Part shown: piece after piece, positions 5,727-6,318 of the stretch
Numbering within the stretch: position 1 is the first letter of the stretch
Layout: every line of letters begins with the position of its first letter
Assembly (NCBI GenBank): GCA_934254755.1
Contig: CAKQMM010000072.1
Coordinates: 1-6,318 of the forward strand
Direction: 5' to 3'
Source of the DNA: an uncultured Clostridia bacterium
GTDB taxonomy: Bacteria > Bacillota > Clostridia > Christensenellales > Borkfalkiaceae
Length of the DNA stretch: 6,318 nucleotides
The notes under the pieces: generated by a model
The model's database searches: none
What the model saw: only the letters and a program-made list of their open reading frames with translations
What the model was told of the DNA's origin: nothing
Made by a program: the position numbers and the translations under genes

Positions 5727-5840
5727 TTTTAACCAGTCAATCCCCCAATGATTGAAATGCGTTTAAATCATTACTCCCTATAACAAGGGCGGGCGCAGTC
5801 TGACCGCTAACCGCTAATTAAAAAATACTTAAAAAAATGT

Positions 5841-5869
5841 TTGACACAATTAACGCATTTATGTATAAT
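5841..5869 (+). promoter_or_regulatory. Consensus sigma-A promoter of the HMGL-family gene
   Basis: TTGACA (5841-5846) and TATAAT (5864-5869) are perfect matches with 17-base spacing. The predicted start is near 5876, leaving a leader of only about 25 nt before the TTG start. That excludes a T-box or riboswitch between promoter and gene, so control would be at the promoter itself. Confidence 0.9.
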
Positions 5870-5879
5870 TGTATACAAT
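5868..5879. promoter_or_regulatory. Operator-like palindrome at the transcription start (GntR-type pattern)
   Basis: ATTGTATACAAT is a perfect 12-base palindrome overlapping the last -10 bases and the predicted transcription start. A second dyad, TGTATA-ATTG-TATACA (5862-5877), overlaps it. The TTGTATACAA core fits the GT-N-AC pattern known for GntR-family (FadR-like) operators. A bound repressor here would block initiation. The regulator is not in the window, and AT-rich palindromes can arise by chance. Confidence 0.45.
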
Positions 5880-5884
5880 AATCC

Positions 5885-5892
5885 AAGGAGGT
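5885..5892 (+). promoter_or_regulatory. Strong ribosome binding site fixing a TTG start
   Basis: AAGGAGGT is a near-perfect anti-16S match, 8 bases before TTG at 5901. No in-frame ATG or GTG occurs nearby, so this site decides that translation begins at TTG. Confidence 0.9.
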
Positions 5893-5900
5893 TGACTTCA

Positions 5901-6318
5901 TTGTTAGAGATTTCTTCGAAAACCAACTTATTAGAGCAAAAAAGTTATAAATATTCCTTGCAGGACGTAAAAGATCCCAACTTGTATCGCGACGTTTATC
6001 CTTACACCGACGTGCCGCGCATAGCGTTCAACCACAGGCGCGTGCCTATCGGGATGCCGAAAGATATATGGATAACGGACACGTCTTTTCGCGACGGGCA
6101 ACAATCGGTTGAGCCGTACACTGTAAAACAAATCGTCGATTTATATAAACTTATGAGTAAACTCGGCGGACCTTACGGCATTATCCGCCAGACCGAGTTT
6201 TTCGTGTATAGCGAAAAGGACAGAAAGGCCGTTGAAGAGTGCCGGGCTTTAGGACTTCGCTTCCCCGAGATAACCACCTGGATAAGGGCAAGCCGCGAAG
6301 ACTTTAAACTCGTCAAAG
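5901..6318 (+). CDS. Isopropylmalate/homocitrate synthase-like enzyme, HMGL family (5' part)
   Basis: The first 139 codons of a gene that runs off the window are present. After an N-terminal extension of about 55 residues, KDIWITDTSFRDGQQS (54-69) is the first catalytic strand of the HMGL TIM barrel. It carries the R-D-G-Q motif whose aspartate binds the metal in isopropylmalate, homocitrate and related aldol-type acyl-CoA synthases. GGPYGIIRQTEFFVYSEKDRKAVEECRALG (about 88-117) and PEITTWIRASREDFKLVK at the edge match a Firmicutes subfamily often annotated as 2-isopropylmalate synthase-like. In databases I recall the mislabel histone-lysine N-methyltransferase. Condensation of acetyl-CoA with a 2-oxo acid is the family reaction; the substrate cannot be read from this fragment. 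Relatives include the Re-citrate synthase of Clostridium kluyveri, so that activity is possible. It starts with TTG behind AAGGAGGT and has its own promoter. Confidence 0.88.
   Translation, partial: MLEISSKTNLLEQKSYKYSLQDVKDPNLYRDVYPYTDVPRIAFNHRRVPIGMPKDIWITDTSFRDGQQSVEPYTVKQIVDLYKLMSKLGGPYGIIRQTEFFVYSEKDRKAVEECRALGLRFPEITTWIRASREDFKLVK

Larger units (their letters stand above)
5559..5900. other. 342-bp intergenic region with terminator, double-hairpin element, promoter and palindrome
   Basis: No gene is visible here. From left to right it contains the terminator (5582-5615), a double-hairpin element (5643-5726), an AT-rich stretch with a 7-bp inverted repeat AATGATT/AATCATT (5747-5753 with 5766-5772), a two-copy CCGCTAA tandem (5804-5817), a consensus promoter (5841-5869) and an operator-like palindrome (5868-5879). 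The only short frames, such as an 11-codon frame from 5748, lack ribosome sites. Confidence 0.8.

Noticed and set aside
5748..5783. 11-codon plus-strand frame starting ATGATTGAAATG
   Set aside because: No ribosome site, no conserved pattern, and it overlaps an inverted repeat; likely chance.
5931..6131. Minus-strand frame of 66 codons opposite the HMGL-family gene
   Set aside because: The plus strand here encodes the conserved DTSFRDGQQ region, so this is an antisense shadow.

Overview
The window looks like a chromosomal segment of a Firmicutes/Clostridia-type bacterium, probably an uncultured gut anaerobe. The evidence is a WhiA C-terminus, HPr kinase/phosphorylase, strong AGGAGG-type ribosome sites, near-consensus sigma-A promoters and a TTG start. 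Codon use mixes GC-rich (gcg, cgc, gcc) and AT-rich (tta, ata, aaa) codons. A placement near Christensenellales/Borkfalkiaceae-like MAGs is only an impression from sequence style.

Positions 1-4189 are a tightly packed plus-strand gene string: the 3' end of whiA, then a CCA-adding/poly(A)-type nucleotidyltransferase with an HD domain, uvrC and hprK. Successive genes overlap by 4, 20 and 20 bp, so they are very probably one operon with translational coupling. All are conserved housekeeping or regulatory genes: morphogenesis/division control, tRNA 3'-end maturation, nucleotide excision repair and carbon catabolite control.

Positions 4190-4646 contain no plus-strand gene. They hold the most unusual structure in the window: a diverged tandem repeat of about 150 bp in two copies. 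Each copy, read on the minus strand, has a very strong Shine-Dalgarno and an ATG. One copy opens a 40-residue basic mini-ORF and the other a frameshifted 11-residue version. A consensus plus-strand promoter at the right edge drives the next gene.

Positions 4647-5558 encode a 303-residue unrecognised protein with one N-terminal membrane anchor, as its own transcription unit, closed by a perfect palindromic terminator (5582-5615). Positions 5559-5900 hold that terminator, a double-hairpin element inside an outer stem, and a perfect promoter. A 12-bp palindrome at the transcription start resembles a GntR-type operator.

From 5901 to the window end is the 5' part of a homocitrate/isopropylmalate synthase-like (HMGL family) enzyme. 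It begins with TTG behind an excellent ribosome site and is cut by the window edge. I see no CRISPR array, transposase, tRNA, rRNA or recognisable riboswitch. Apart from the minus-strand repeat/mini-ORF region, the window is mostly ordinary.
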